From Puffinus mauretanicus (Eukaryota > Chordata > Aves > Procellariiformes > Procellariidae): a stretch of 64,000 nucleotides of DNA. The notes beneath the pieces are model-generated. The model was not told the DNA's origin and made no database searches. It saw only the letters and a program-made list of their open reading frames with translations. Shown piece by piece: positions 13,384 through 25,646 of the stretch. Location: NCBI GenBank assembly GCA_023333565.1, contig JAJKFH010000374.1, positions 5,952,001-6,016,000 of the forward strand, given 5' to 3'. Both the position numbers and the translations under genes were made by a program. Each line of letters opens with the position of its first letter. Position 1 is the first letter of the stretch.

Positions 13384-13513
13384 GAGTCTTAGGTTTTATT
13401 AATTTCTTCTCTTTTTCCACTGTCGTAGTCAAAGCTTTCCATTTATGACACTGCAACAGGCTATTAAGAAATAATAGTCTGAGTATTAAGCTTTATTCAT
13501 TTCTTCTCTTTTT
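13384..13513. repeat. diverged direct repeat, copies 97 bp apart
   Basis: About 33 bases starting GAGTCTTAGG at 13384 recur with roughly four substitutions starting GAGTATTAAG at 13481. Both end in ATTTCTTCTCTTTTT. The pyrimidine-rich half is low-complexity, so the call rests mostly on the first half. Confidence 0.55.
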
Positions 13514-13608
13514 TTTAAGGATGACCTCTTCATTCTACCAGAAGGACAAGAGCACAGAGTTTAATTCAACAAACACTAATAAAATGTTACAGAATTCTCT
13601 GACTAGGA

Positions 13609-13650
13609 AAAAAAAAAAAGAAAAGAGAGAAGCAAAAAAGCAAAAAAAAG
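13609..13650. repeat. A-rich / AAG-rich tract
   Basis: A run of 12 A is followed by purine-rich sequence with GCAAAAAA units. There is no retrocopy upstream that I can recognise. Confidence 0.7.
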
Positions 13651-15847
13651 CCTGTTAAAATAATATTATTGGAATTCTTCAGATACTCTGAATACTTGGT
13701 GTCTTATTTACATCCAAGTGAATTTTAAGATTATTTTAATCTGTTTACATAATCATTCTTGGGACCTTTATTTTCTTTAAAAATCTCCTTCTCTTCCTAT
13801 CTGGAACTGCACAGCAACTGATAAAATAAAATCTCTGGATTGACTTGGTGAGGGATTCTCAGCAAAGGGGCCTGAATGTGGTTCTGAACCACCTCCAGTG
13901 TGAAGATGACTAGAGTTGAAAGCAGGAATAACTGTTTTCTTAGCCAGTTTTCAAACGGGTTTTATTCCTGGATTATGTGGATAGTTCATCTTTGGCAGAA
14001 GTACTATAGCTATGTTGACAGTTTTCAGGTTTGTATATGTGGACAGGCTTCTATTTTTCTAAGTAATTTTGGTCACTGCGGACCTATTCAACCCCTGTAC
14101 TCATGTACCAGTTGGGCTTCCATCACATGAATATGTTTTTTTCTGTGCATTTGAGTTGTTCTCATTGTAATGCTAGTTGTCTCCTGCTGCCACAGTTCTC
14201 TTGTTCTATTAGTATGAATGTCATATTTTTATTGAATGACCTTTGCTTAATCTACTCCTACATCTCCAGTGAAATTTAATACAATCTGTGAATATTTTGT
14301 GTGTTTGAAAGATAGACTGGAAATGTATGCTAAGGAGAATAGAATTGCCTCAATTTTGTATATTTTTTTCTTAAACAACTTTACAAATAAAGCTGTTATA
14401 TATGTAGAGGACAGAATAAAATATATGAAGTAGTACCATAGTTCATTTTTCCTAAACCATCGTATTTCAATAAAGCGATGTATATTTGAAAAAAAAATTC
14501 CAGCAAGTTGAGAAAAAATGTCAGTGTCATTATGAAACTGAAACAACACTTGTACCTGAGGCTATCTTTTGTTTTTGCAAATAGTTATAACCTTTATTTT
14601 TTAATGTCCATTTGAGTCACTGAAATTATTTATGTTGCCAATAATCAATATTTTATGGTCTTGCTAGGTGTAAGAGAATTCACAGTTCCAGGGCTAGGAT
14701 CAGGGTTTGAAAGAACTGGAATTATTTTACATATTTCTGAAGGCAGATTCTTTCAAGAGATTAAAACATTGGATCATTAGAGTGGGGCAAATAGTAGGTT
14801 TATATGAACTTTGTCACAGCAGAATAACCTTCCTTCATGAATGTTACCTTATTCAAATCAGGAATTTACTGTTTCAGCATTAAATTCTGGGACATGGAAA
14901 CACAGGTTAGTTGGAGACCTTGCATACAGATGTGTCTGAGAATTGCTCAGACAAAAGCCATTCCTTTCCAGTAGTTCTTGTGAACAAGACTGAAAAAGGC
15001 TTGTGACCCTCATTCATACTCTTGCAAAACATGCCCCGACCACAAGAATCTGCATGCTAACAGGCTGAGAAGAAATTCAATATAGAGACCAAAGAATTAA
15101 TTCATCATCCAGAGTGTCATAGCTAGAAATTTTCCCCAATTGCACATTGGTACCGTATTTATAAGTCTGCTAGACTGTTCTTTATGTACATTGTCATTGC
15201 ATAAAAACCTGTCACCCTTTGAGATGCAGATTTAAAAGATTAAACCTGAAGAGGAATATAACACCAGCATTCCACACCAGAACCGTAGTGGAATACACCA
15301 ATACAGCAGAAATACATCTAGCAATAAATGGAGTCTCTAACAGTTCTCTACTCTTATTCACCTGAAAAAAACATCCGGGAAACCTCAAAGTAAACAATTA
15401 TGGAAATTTCCTAACACTTATTAAATACTATTTAAATTATGAACAGAATTGTGAGAATAGGTATTTTTTCAATTTTTTACTATATGCTATTTATGTTATT
15501 TTTCTGTGAATGTTCTCATTATCCCTTGCAATATCTAATCCTTATTAGGATCGTTGGTTTCAGTATGGTCAGTAGCTTAATCATGCAGTATTTAAAGAAA
15601 TCTTTTTCTGACCTTTTGACTTCATTCAATGTTACTTATGAACATACGTTAACAGAAAACATTTATATGTACTAGATTTTTCTTTTCTAATTATACAAAT
15701 TATAAAGACAAACCTGGTAGAATTTAATCAAAATTGGTTTTCAAGGCTTGTACTTAGAAAATGGTAAAAATATTTATAAATTTTATTCGTCTACAGAAAA
15801 GGAGAGGAACTTTTAAGGGAGAGCAAGAGTCCTGGATTAGAAAAAAA

Positions 15848-15896
15848 TTATATATACATATATATAATATATTTATACGTTATATGTTATATATAC
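15848..15896. repeat. AT-rich microsatellite
   Basis: Alternating TA with interruptions (ATACATATATATAATATAT and similar). Confidence 0.85.
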
Positions 15897-18428
15897 GCAA
15901 AAATTAATTCTGGGCTTACTCATCAAAACAAAACAAAACCAAGTAATTGGAAAGCACATTGGATTTGGTCCAAATACTCATTTGCAATCCTGGTTTCTTT
16001 GTTCAGACATTAGTTCTGCTGAGTATTTACATTGCAGAATGTTAACTAATTTATGGCACTTACATCATTACCTAACATGCTGTTAATCATCTTCCATGCT
16101 GTGAAATGCTCTAACGTGCTATAAAATACAGCCTTTCTCTAGTTTGGAATACTCTTGATTCATTGCTTACACTTTTCCTTTAAGGAACTGAAAGGGACTT
16201 TTTCAAGATGCTGTCTATATATCTAATGGGACTCTAAGATGAAGAATATCACAAATATACTGTACACAGATGCTTCAAACACTTTCTGTATTGACTTCCC
16301 TTTGAGGTCATTTTACTTCCCTTAGTAAGATAACTGCTGTAACAAATAGAGGGGCAAAGCTTTTATTCGTACCGGTTACAAATGCATTGAAGAGCATCTC
16401 AAAGACAACATGGAATTCGTTGGTAGCATGGTGCACCATGAAAAGCATGGTACACCACATATTGTCAGAGAATAACATAGTGAAAATCCTCTCAGCTAGC
16501 TTTAATGATATAAGTATTGGCTGGAAACAAAGTTTCATGTCCGGTGGTATTTTATTAGCTATGAAGGTTGTTTATGCTGACTTTGCTTTCCCCAAAGTCT
16601 ATACCCCCTTCATTGTTCCTTCTGAAATTCAGTATTTGGAGAAATTAGCTTATTTAAGCTGTTTCCAACATGGATTTATCCATGTGAGAGATGATGAACT
16701 AACAAACTCAAGTGTTTTAACCACTGGACACACATGGAGTGGTCACCAGGAGTGCAGCTTTTCCACCTCCTGTTAGCAAGCTTCAGCTGAGAAGCGTGGA
16801 CTCTGGAACTATTAAGTCTGGCTAGATTCAGTGGCTTAATCAATGATATCTGTAGTCTTTTTTGCTATGACTATAGTTGTGTGCATATTTTGGTCTTGAT
16901 TTTTTTATAATTCTATACAGATTTCAGACTTCTGATTCTAAGGAACTAGATAGATATCAGTGCAAACTCATTCCACAAAAATCTGTGAATAAAGATTTTT
17001 AATACTATTTATATTTATATCATTTATTACAATTAGTATTATAGTATTATTAGTGTATACAAAGACTTTGTATATGTTTATATACTCATCTGATCCACTT
17101 CACACTGTTGATGAAGATTCCAGCTTCCACTGTATTTATTCATAACCTTCCTAATTATCAAACACATCAGTTTTAAGTAAAAAATTGTGGTTGTATTAAA
17201 ATTGCAGGTGGTGATGAACCTATTTCTGGAAAGCTGGAAATTTGAGATCCTATAATGAAAACTCTAATATCTGGCCATAGAGAAGAGATGAAGGAAAGGA
17301 TAAAGAAACAATACAGAAAGATGTAATAAGCTCTGTTATCACACGCAAACATGCAAGGAGAGCCAGATCATGCTTTTTGATTTAAATATAACTCACAGTA
17401 TTTATGGATCAATAAATATTGCAAGTCAATTTGTGAAAGAGTGTGGAATGCTTGTAGAACTTTTCTCTCATTTCTAGCTTGAGATAAGTTGCTCTGCTTA
17501 TGTTAATTTTCCTATTTTACATCTAAAAACTGTATTTCAGTAGTAGATCTGCCATATGCTACCACAATCTATCCTAATGTTGGATGCCTTTCATTAATAA
17601 ATTAAGTAATTATCATTTATAGGCCTCCCCCAGCCCCCTAAAAATCTCATTTGGGATTTTTAGTCATCAAAGGATAATGAATTAGCTTCTCAGATAGCGT
17701 AAGTCTTATACAGTTGCATTGATTGAAATTAAGTCCTCACTGAGAGAAAAAAAAAAAAGAAGTTCTTTCACATTGAGTGACTAGCTCAGCTTAGTAATGT
17801 CATTATAAAGTTCTAAAAGACACAAAAGACAGAATTTTATCTGAATACAGCTAATTCTTATGAGTATAAGGAGTTGACAGGTGTTTTGTTGACTAGGATT
17901 ATTGCTGTGTTTCTGGTCTGTTTAGGTACATGTCTCAGAACAAAAAAATATGCATTTCTGTTTTTTCTTTGAAAAAGTAAAACCAATCCCTGACACTATT
18001 CTTTTTTTTCCTCAGAAGAGGATATGATCTTACTCTTATTAATTACAGGGACTAAGAAGAGGATGGCAAATGTCAAAATAATTTCTTATCTAGATACCAT
18101 TATCTTAGGAAGAGACGAAGTCCTAGTCTTTGAAATTTAACAGCTGTTAAAAAAGTCTCTTTCTAAAAGTGGGCTACAACTAGCAAACTTGATTCAACAA
18201 CACCCTGACTTATTAGCCAATCTGCTTGCTACCTGTTAAGGGAAACAAATGTAGCTAATGTACTCTGAGAGGTAAAAGGCCTTTGAAAAAAAAAAGTCGT
18301 CACGTAGTATGCAATATTTTAAGTATCCATAATGATCTCACTTCAGTTTTGATACTTGCTTTTTTAAATACTAAATGCAATTAGACCTAACCAGCTTCTC
18401 AGTAACTGGAGCCGTTATTAATAGAATG

Positions 18429-18451
18429 AAAAAAACAAACAAACAAAAAAA
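18429..18451. repeat. A-rich (AAAC)n tract
   Basis: A run of A broken by three C at four-base spacing, which is simple sequence. Confidence 0.8.
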
Positions 18452-20154
18452 TCTAGAACATGCAATCCACTCCCCCAAATACAGCTGATGCCAAAGAACT
18501 TCAAATTTTGCTGCTGTCCAAATAGAAAAATCCAGTTGTATCAAATCTAAGAGTTTCCAGCTGATCTGGGATGCTTCACCCAGAGGAGCACATCTGGTTT
18601 TTGGTGTTGTTGCCAGGGGCGCTTAAAGAAGCTCCAGCAGATGGCTTCAGTTCAATTAATTGGTCAAGTCCACTCTGCCGTCTGGCCATGGTTTGGAAGA
18701 CAAAAGTGGAGCTTTGCATCTCTGTGCTAAATTTCAGTCTGAACTGAATTTGTATAGTTGAGTTTTAAAATCTGTTTATAAAAGAAATGCTGTCAGACAT
18801 TTAGATCATAATTGTTGTTTTTAATGCTATTGATAACTGATGCACTAGTACACCTTGGGATGAATGAATATTAAATGTGTCCCTCACCAAGCCCTTCACA
18901 AGTATGCTTTCTACCAGCTCACATGCTATACACCTGCAGCTGAATGGCAGAATGGGATGGGGATTCTGTAGAAAGAAAAATCCTCTGTCTTGGAGCCTTG
19001 CACAGAATTTTCTTCTCCAGTTTTTTTTCTAGAATTTTTCTTTCCTGCCTTCCTCTGGTTTGTATGCTTTTTGCTTCAGAAAATCTTATACTTCATTTAG
19101 ATATGCCTATGTTAGCTTTTGTTGCAAAACAACAAAAATAAAAGAGCAATTCTGCAAGGGAAAAAAAAAAAATCAGCATTTTCTGAGGCAGTTGTATGAA
19201 GCCATAGATATAACCATGCAAACAATAATTGGGGCCTAAAAACTTCAAGAATAAATATAGCCTCTAATAATTCTGTGTCCATTACATATTGTGGGGTAGT
19301 AAAGGGAGAAAAGGAACTGGGAAAAAAAAGCACTGGAAAGATTCCCTGTAATTTTGTTATTTTACTCTTACTTCCTGGTAAACCCACTCTATTAACTCTT
19401 TTTGCCACAAGACTTGAATTCAGTTTTTTTAAACATATTGAATGAAAAATACTTCATTTACTACTTACACCTTGTTGCTGACAAATAGCTAAAGACCCAT
19501 GCACTTTGTCTGAGCAAAGCATAAACTCTTGCAACAGCATCTGGACTACCATTACGTTTGGGTCAAAGGCTCATTTGCAGCAAGCATGGAAGGTGTATTT
19601 TTTTTTTTTTGCCCTGACACTGTATGGTTTGTGTTATCCTTCCAGAGCATTATACTATAGTACATAATACATATATCATGCCTTTCATAAAATACATACA
19701 TTATTTTGGCATTCTTTTGGACTTACTAGTGTATTTATTTAACAGATGCTTACATTTTATTACATCCATTTTATAAGGGTTTGTATAACACACATAGACT
19801 TTAACTGTGTTAGAATTTTACCTGTTACCCTTCTGTTTGAATTCCTAAAGACTTTGCCTATCCTTTCTTTTCTTTTCATTTAATTTTCTTTGCTCTTCTA
19901 GGCACCACTCAAGGCAAAAATCACTAAAAGTTCCACTTGAGAGCCTCGCTTATAATTTTTGTTTCTGAGGCTAAAGAGTAGTTCTGTCTGTAATGACATA
20001 AAATAAACCCTGGGCAATTCTGAAGTTGTAGTCATGTAAACTCATTAAAATTTTGGTAATCTTTGTGGCCCTACAGGAATCTTTAAAATATTTAAATCTC
20101 TTACTCTTTTGTATCATTATCAGGTTCATGAATTAAAAAAAAAAAAAAAGTAGA

Positions 20155-21100
20155 AGACTATGAAGAAACTCAAAAGATCATCTAGCCTACTTCCTGTTCA
20201 AAGGTGGTTTAGGATCGCCTACGGTAGGTACTTTTAAATATGCAATCAAAACCATAAAGGAAATTCTTCAAACTCCCTAGTAAGTCCATTTCCATAATTT
20301 GCCCTTTTAGGTAAAAGGGTTTTTTTATCCTAGATTTTATTTTTTGCAAAAAAACCCATGATTATTTTCTTGCCTTATTGGGCAGAGAGTACAGTAAATT
20401 ATTCTTTTTTGTAATAACCTCTTAAATATTTCAAGAATGTTTTAATGTTTTTCTTCAGTCTTTTATTCTGGAGATTAAGCAATTATTTTAGCTTTTCATC
20501 TTTGTTTTCCAAGCCTTCTTAATGGCAAAATTTAAGATAAATAAACAAGGGTGATAATTTGACTATCCTTCCTGTACAGTGGTATTCAAAAGAGAGAATC
20601 TCTCCTAAAAGACAGTTGAGAGAAAGAGTTTATTTTACAAACCCTACATGACTTTCTGTGTGCTCATGATGGAATATTTCATAATAGCCTCTGCCATACA
20701 GGGCTGCAATGATCTGACTGAGGTCTCCAGACTACTGAGCAGAGTAAGACGATTTTTTTCATGTCCTTTACCCTCCTAATGCATCCCAGAAAGATGCTTG
20801 TCCCATCTACATTGGTGTTCTGTGTTTTTCCCTTCTTCACTCTAATATCCACATCTTTGTCTGGAACTCCCTGACTCTCTAGATATTCTCTGTTTTGTAT
20901 TTATGCATCTGGTTTTCCTGGGTGTAGTTCTTTGTACTTCTTTTTATTGAAGTTCTTTTGGTTCATTTTGGATCATTTCTCCATTTATCAGAATCAGTTT
21001 GAATGCGAATCTCATTACTCAGAGTGCTTGCAAAGGTTTTTGCTGTCATCTGAAAATTATGTAGATTAATTTTCAGTTTCACATTCCAAATTCATGGAAT
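20155..21100 (-). mobile_element. ancient, strongly diverged CR1 LINE (old sauropsid/L3-like lineage), 3' part
   Basis: The plus strand shows, in the expected order, the complement of conserved CR1 3'-region blocks. These are AAAAGATCATCTAGCC near 20175, a block near 20410-20520 (CTTAAATATTTCAAGAATG, then CTTCAGTCTTTTATTCTGGA), and AATGCATCCCAGAAAGATG near 20780. Next come GGATCATTTCTCCATTTATC near 20970, then CAGAGTGCTTGCAAAGG followed by GTCATCTGAAAATTATGTAG at 21020-21065. In the old CR1 lineages known from turtles, crocodilians and birds the matching blocks occur in this same sequence. Divergence is high, and 20530-20695 does not align by eye and may be an insertion. The borders are approximate. 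No coding frame survives. Confidence 0.8.
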
Positions 21101-23940
21101 ATCTCAATTAATATTAATTAATTAATTCCAGTTAATCAAGCCTTAGTGTTCCCTAGCTTATTTTGTCCATTTTTATCTCTTAAAAAAAAAAAAGTATATG
21201 AATTTCTAAGTAAACAACATGGATAGTTCAGAATGCTACAAATAAATGAAAAGGAGAAAAAAAATATCCCTTTCTTACAAAAAAAGTCAATTTTTCTAGA
21301 GGTAAGAATTTGTTTCATAATTTTCAGCTATATATTGAGTATTTGAGCACATTCTACATTTGCTGTCATTGTACTTTTCCATTTTTTCCAAGTGCAGATA
21401 AACACTAACATTTCACAGAATTGTGGCAACTGACAGTTAAATACAGTACGTATTCATGCATATGCACACACCTACTTGCAGACTACCTTCAACGGTAAAG
21501 TTTGAAAAATGTATATGATTGAAATTTTCAATGATCGTAGAAAAGCCTGCTTTATTTTCAGGTTATTCTGAGATAGAAAAATTGACACAATTCATTTAGT
21601 ACAATGCTAATAATTTTTTTTTCTTAAATTCTTCAGCAGTGTTTCTTTATACACTGTATTTTTCAACCTAACTTTCAAAGCTTTTTCTCTTTCATTGCAT
21701 CTCAGAATGACATGATTGTAGAAAATCGGGCTCGAAGTGACCCCTAAGGTCTTAAGTGAACAGGTTTCATTTGCCCATCACAACCGATTAGTACTGTGAA
21801 GCATCCCCTCGCAGTCTAAGGCCAGTGACTTCCTTCAAGTGGCATTGCACAGCATTTTCAAGACTAAAAGCCTGCCATATGGGCTACAATAGGCAGCTTA
21901 AATAGTGAACTGCTGCTGTCTTATTCTGACTGCAGTGGGGTAGGGAAGAACAAGAGCAGCAGGGCCCGGGCAGATCTGAGGGCATGGTAACCTCTGGCAG
22001 GAGGCAATAACAAGCAGCTGGCAGTGGGTGAGATGGTAACGTCTTTAGCTGACACAGCTGCCTGTGAAAAATGATGTGTGAACAGGCCATAAATCATTCT
22101 TGTTGCAGAGGAATATTTAGTAAATACCTTTCAAAGCCTTTATTGCTTCCTCTCTCTAAGAACTACATGAGTAAATTGCTGAAACAGAGCTTAAGTGTGA
22201 GAAAAATCCTATTGAAGTATTTAGAAATATGCAAACATTTTTTCACCCAAGCAATCCTTTTCACTAAAGGGACTGATTTTTAAAGAAATACCCACTACTC
22301 TCTTACAACCTGTATCCCACATATATTTGTCATTTTCTGCAACATTGTTATTGCAGCCATGAAACCATAAAAAACTCCGAGCCTAATTTATCATCTAGAA
22401 TGTTTTGATGACCAAGGATTTGAATGCTTTGGACAAACAACTGACTTTGGCATGAAACCTATTGAACAAGAATGGAGGGAAATGTTTCGCTGTTTAAAAC
22501 GCTATATTAAACAATAATGAGGTTTAACTACTTGCTTTCTACCTTCAAAGCATTCCTGGGAGGATTCAACAAGCTCCAAGTGTGTCCTTTGTAATTTGCC
22601 CAATGAAACGATAAGCCCATTCTCACTGATAGAAATTATCTAGCATTAATCTTATGTATTTAACATATAGTGCACATTCAGTCACTGCAACTAATAAAAG
22701 TTCAGCATGCATTGAAGAGCCATTGGGCAGATTCCCTATTGTCCTGATTATTATTACTGATTAGGTATTACTATTTAGGGGTTAAATATACATGATATCA
22801 GCAGATGTATATTCAGATAGATCTTCTAGAGGCTGGTGTTGCCTTTCAGTAAATCTCGGATCCATCTCTCAAAAACTAAGTAGTATACCAACTTGGAGTT
22901 TTTTTTCTTAACCCACCTTTAGTCCCTATGTTCTTTAAGGTATTTGTTTTTTAAATTGAATTCATGGTATATCTGTCTGTTTCATTGACTTTGTGCTTTC
23001 ATTTACAATTGAGTTTTTTTTTAAAAGGGAAAATACAACAAGTTTTATTAATGGAAATTATACAGTTCTATCAAGTATGAAAATAATAAATACAATCTCC
23101 CCAGGAAAGAAAATAAAATCTATAAATCTGGCTTCATACTTGCAGTTACCAACTCTGTAGCCTGGCTGGACTCAAAATGGCAACAAGCCATTTACACAGC
23201 TGTGCACCTGATCAAGGCAACGATGTGCTGTGCATACACAGTGCAACCTTTCTACAACAAAAATTAGTATCCTGTAGATATTTTCATTACTGAATTTAGA
23301 AATCAGCTAGAGGACAGCTGAATGACCTGCAAGAGGCAGTGCCTGCAATGAAAAAATCATAAGAATGACACATTATAGAAGTACAAAGAGAATTTGAAGA
23401 GTTAACAGGATTTTGTGAGGTGTATTTGCTGACTGAAACTCCTTCCTGTTGCTATTTCTAAGATTTTTGCTTTCTTTTGCAATTAACTTGCCGAAATTTT
23501 GGAAGAGATGATAAACAATGAAATGAATCCAGAGAAAACTTCATGGATCAAGAAAGACAGGAAGAAAATATCTTCAAACAGGAATAACCTTATTGGAATT
23601 AAAATTCTTCAATGAATCAGTACACACAGACTTGTAATTAGGGTAAAAACAACAGAGGACTTTAATATGCCTGGCTTTTCACAATGCCAGGCTAGACATT
23701 GCCACTATTCATTAATAAGAATCTGTTATTACTTTTTTCTGGAAGAGATAAAAGTACACAGACAAAATCTCATGCCAGCATTGAGGCCCAGTATTTAGGG
23801 GCCTCTGAGCAGGTGGGTGGGTGAGGCAAGGGGAAAAGAGTCTTTTCTTTCAGTTTAGGACACGAGGGAACTGCAGAGTTGCCACTGGAATATTCTTTTT
23901 TTGCCCCTTCTGCAAGGTGCTAGTGCAAATGTTTGATTAT
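21101..23940. other. unique sequence with candidate conserved non-coding stretches
   Basis: No exon is recognisable. 21690-22110 and 22380-22780 are of mixed composition, poor in simple repeats and rich in distinct words. This is the appearance of conserved non-coding elements in amniote gene deserts. It is an impression that needs alignment. The remainder is ordinary AT-rich sequence. Confidence 0.5.
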
Positions 23941-24230
23941 AGAGTCATAGGACTGGGTTGTAAGGGACCTTTAAAGATCATCTATTCCAACCCCTAAGAT
24001 CATCTATTCCAACCCGTATGCTATGGGCAGGGACATCTTTCACTAAATCAGGTTGATCAAAGTCCTGTCCAACCTGACCTTGAACATTTCCAATGATAGG
24101 GTTTCCACAACTTGTCTGGGCAACCTGTTCCAGTGTCTGACCACCCTCATTGTGAAAAATGTCTTTCTAATGTCCAATGTAAATCTACCCTCTTTCAGTT
24201 TAAAATCATTGCCCCTTGTCCTGTCACTAC
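23941..24230 (-). mobile_element. CR1 LINE, 3' end fragment
   Basis: The plus strand starts AGAGTCATAGGACTGGG, the complement of the CR1 3' terminal repeat, and runs through GGGACCTTTAAAGATCAT and CTATGGGCAGGGACATC. It continues through GGCAACCTGTTCCAGTGTCT and CTACCCTCTTTCAGTTTAAA to CCCCTTGTCCTGTCACTAC. This is the 3' untranslated and extreme 3' coding region of a common avian CR1, about 290 bp, heavily 5'-truncated as is usual. The open frames of 87 and 104 aa that cross it on the plus strand are antisense and not genes. Confidence 0.95.
23974..24017. repeat. 22-bp tandem duplication inside the CR1
   Basis: Two adjacent 22-bp units, 23974-23995 and 23996-24017, both start AAGATCATCTATTCCAACCC and differ at one base near the end. 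Other CR1 copies carry this segment once, so it arose after insertion by local duplication. Confidence 0.9.
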
Positions 24231-24574
24231 TTTTCTTTTCCTTGCCTACACACAGGTATGTATTTTGTTGCAGACAAAGTGTCTATGTATTCTTCCTCTC
24301 CGTTCTGACAATTTGAACCCTAGATCTAATGGTAGGAGATCATCATCAACCACTGAGGTAATTACAGAATTTATCTATGAAATTACTCTAAATTTGATAA
24401 TTTTGAATTCAGGACAAGAAAAATAAAACCCTTTCTAAAAAACCAACAATATCTCCACAAGCCTGGCTCACTGAAATAATTTTTCTGTAGTGTTATAGAA
24501 ACTGGGAATAAAACAGTAAATTGGTCGTCTCAATTTATATTCATGTATATCAAATTAGTTACCTCTTAGTATAT

Positions 24575-24600
24575 CTTGGGATATAGCAAGATATCCCAAG
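24575..24600. repeat. perfect inverted repeat, 10-bp stem and 6-nt loop
   Basis: CTTGGGATAT (24575-24584) is followed by AGCAAG and then by its exact reverse complement ATATCCCAAG (24591-24600). No surrounding context points to a structured RNA gene. Confidence 0.9.
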
Positions 24601-25593
24601 GCAGCTATTTTGAATATCAAACTGTACTGTGTACCCAGTAAGAAAGACTGAAGGCCTTTACACCAAACACCAGTAAGTTCATCAATATATCTATGCACCC
24701 TTACACCCGCAAGGTACTCTCAGAGCAGTTGAACCTTTGCATTATTAGCAGTAATATTTTATGAAAAGCATAGACAAAGCCTTGGACTCAGAGAGACCAT
24801 TTCTTCCACAGACACCATTGTTCTAGACCACACATAAGAAGAAAGAAATCAGTTGCTTCTGTACATGTTCCTGAACAGGGAAAAGGATTATTCTCAGGTT
24901 ATATAATTAGCTCCAAATCTTAATGTTATTATTGTAAAGAGGTATAAACACATTTGTGCTACTAGGTAGATTTCCCTGGGCACCAAACTGAATGGAATTT
25001 TGGTGTAGAAGAGAAAGAAAGGGGCATGAAAGGAGGGAAGAGAAAAAAAAAACATAGTCCAGCAGGAATGCAAGAGACCAGGAAACAAGCTAGAAATCTC
25101 CCATCACAAAAAGATCTGCTTTCACAGTAACTCCTCATGTAGTCCACAAAGGTTAAGGGATCAAAGAGTTTGCACAGGGTGCCCTTAGTGGTCAGTCATT
25201 AAGAGTGACTTTGCCAATGTGAGAACCTTATTTTCAAAATACAAGATAACTTAGTATGAGTCTGGATACAAACTAAAAGTATCCCCCTTTGATGAAAGAG
25301 GGAGTTAGACATCTGGGGAGTGGGAGCTGTTTCATGATGAGACGTAGATGTATTTTAGCAGCCTGAATTGTCAGGATTGTGTGCGTGTGCTGCACTCGTT
25401 CTGCAATTGTTAGCTAAATGTAGACACCTACAGTTTGAAGACATGAGTGGGTAGTGACAGTAGAACAGATGTACGTATGATGAATGCTATGGAGTCATTT
25501 AACCCTAAAAGAGCTTTAGACACCTAGGTTATGACAGAAATACCCCTGCCCTTTTCCTTTCTTCACTTCACTGCAATGACCTGGTCTGCTTGC

Positions 25594-25646
25594 ACTTCCA
25601 CTTCCATTGCATTTCCATTTCCATTTCCATTCCCACACTTCCATTT
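25594..25646. repeat. interrupted (CCATTT)n microsatellite
   Basis: CCATTT and CCACTT units repeat with a six-base period and two interruptions. The minus-strand reading produces a GNGNGN-rich peptide that is not a gene. Confidence 0.85.

Larger units (their letters stand above)
10054..20154. other. AT-rich unique sequence, no gene recognised
   Basis: No gene or family repeat was recognised. Local structure includes a 54-bp tandem duplication (10601-10684), a diverged direct repeat (13384-13513), an exact 16-nt palindrome TGTTTATATATAAACA (12349-12364) and an AT microsatellite (15848-15896). The 129-aa open frame 16387-16776 has no known domain. The part at 18541-18920 is less repetitive and more mixed in composition than its surroundings. 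Confidence 0.6.

Noticed and set aside
13609..13650. Poly-A tail of a processed pseudogene
   Set aside because: No gene-like body or target duplication could be found next to the A-rich tract.
16387..16776. 129-aa plus-strand open frame as a gene
   Set aside because: No recognisable domain, no splice or promoter context, and the length is within what chance gives in 64 kb. Kept only as a low-interest check.
24053..24426. Overlapping 87- and 104-aa plus-strand open frames
   Set aside because: They are antisense readings of the CR1 3' end at 23941-24230.
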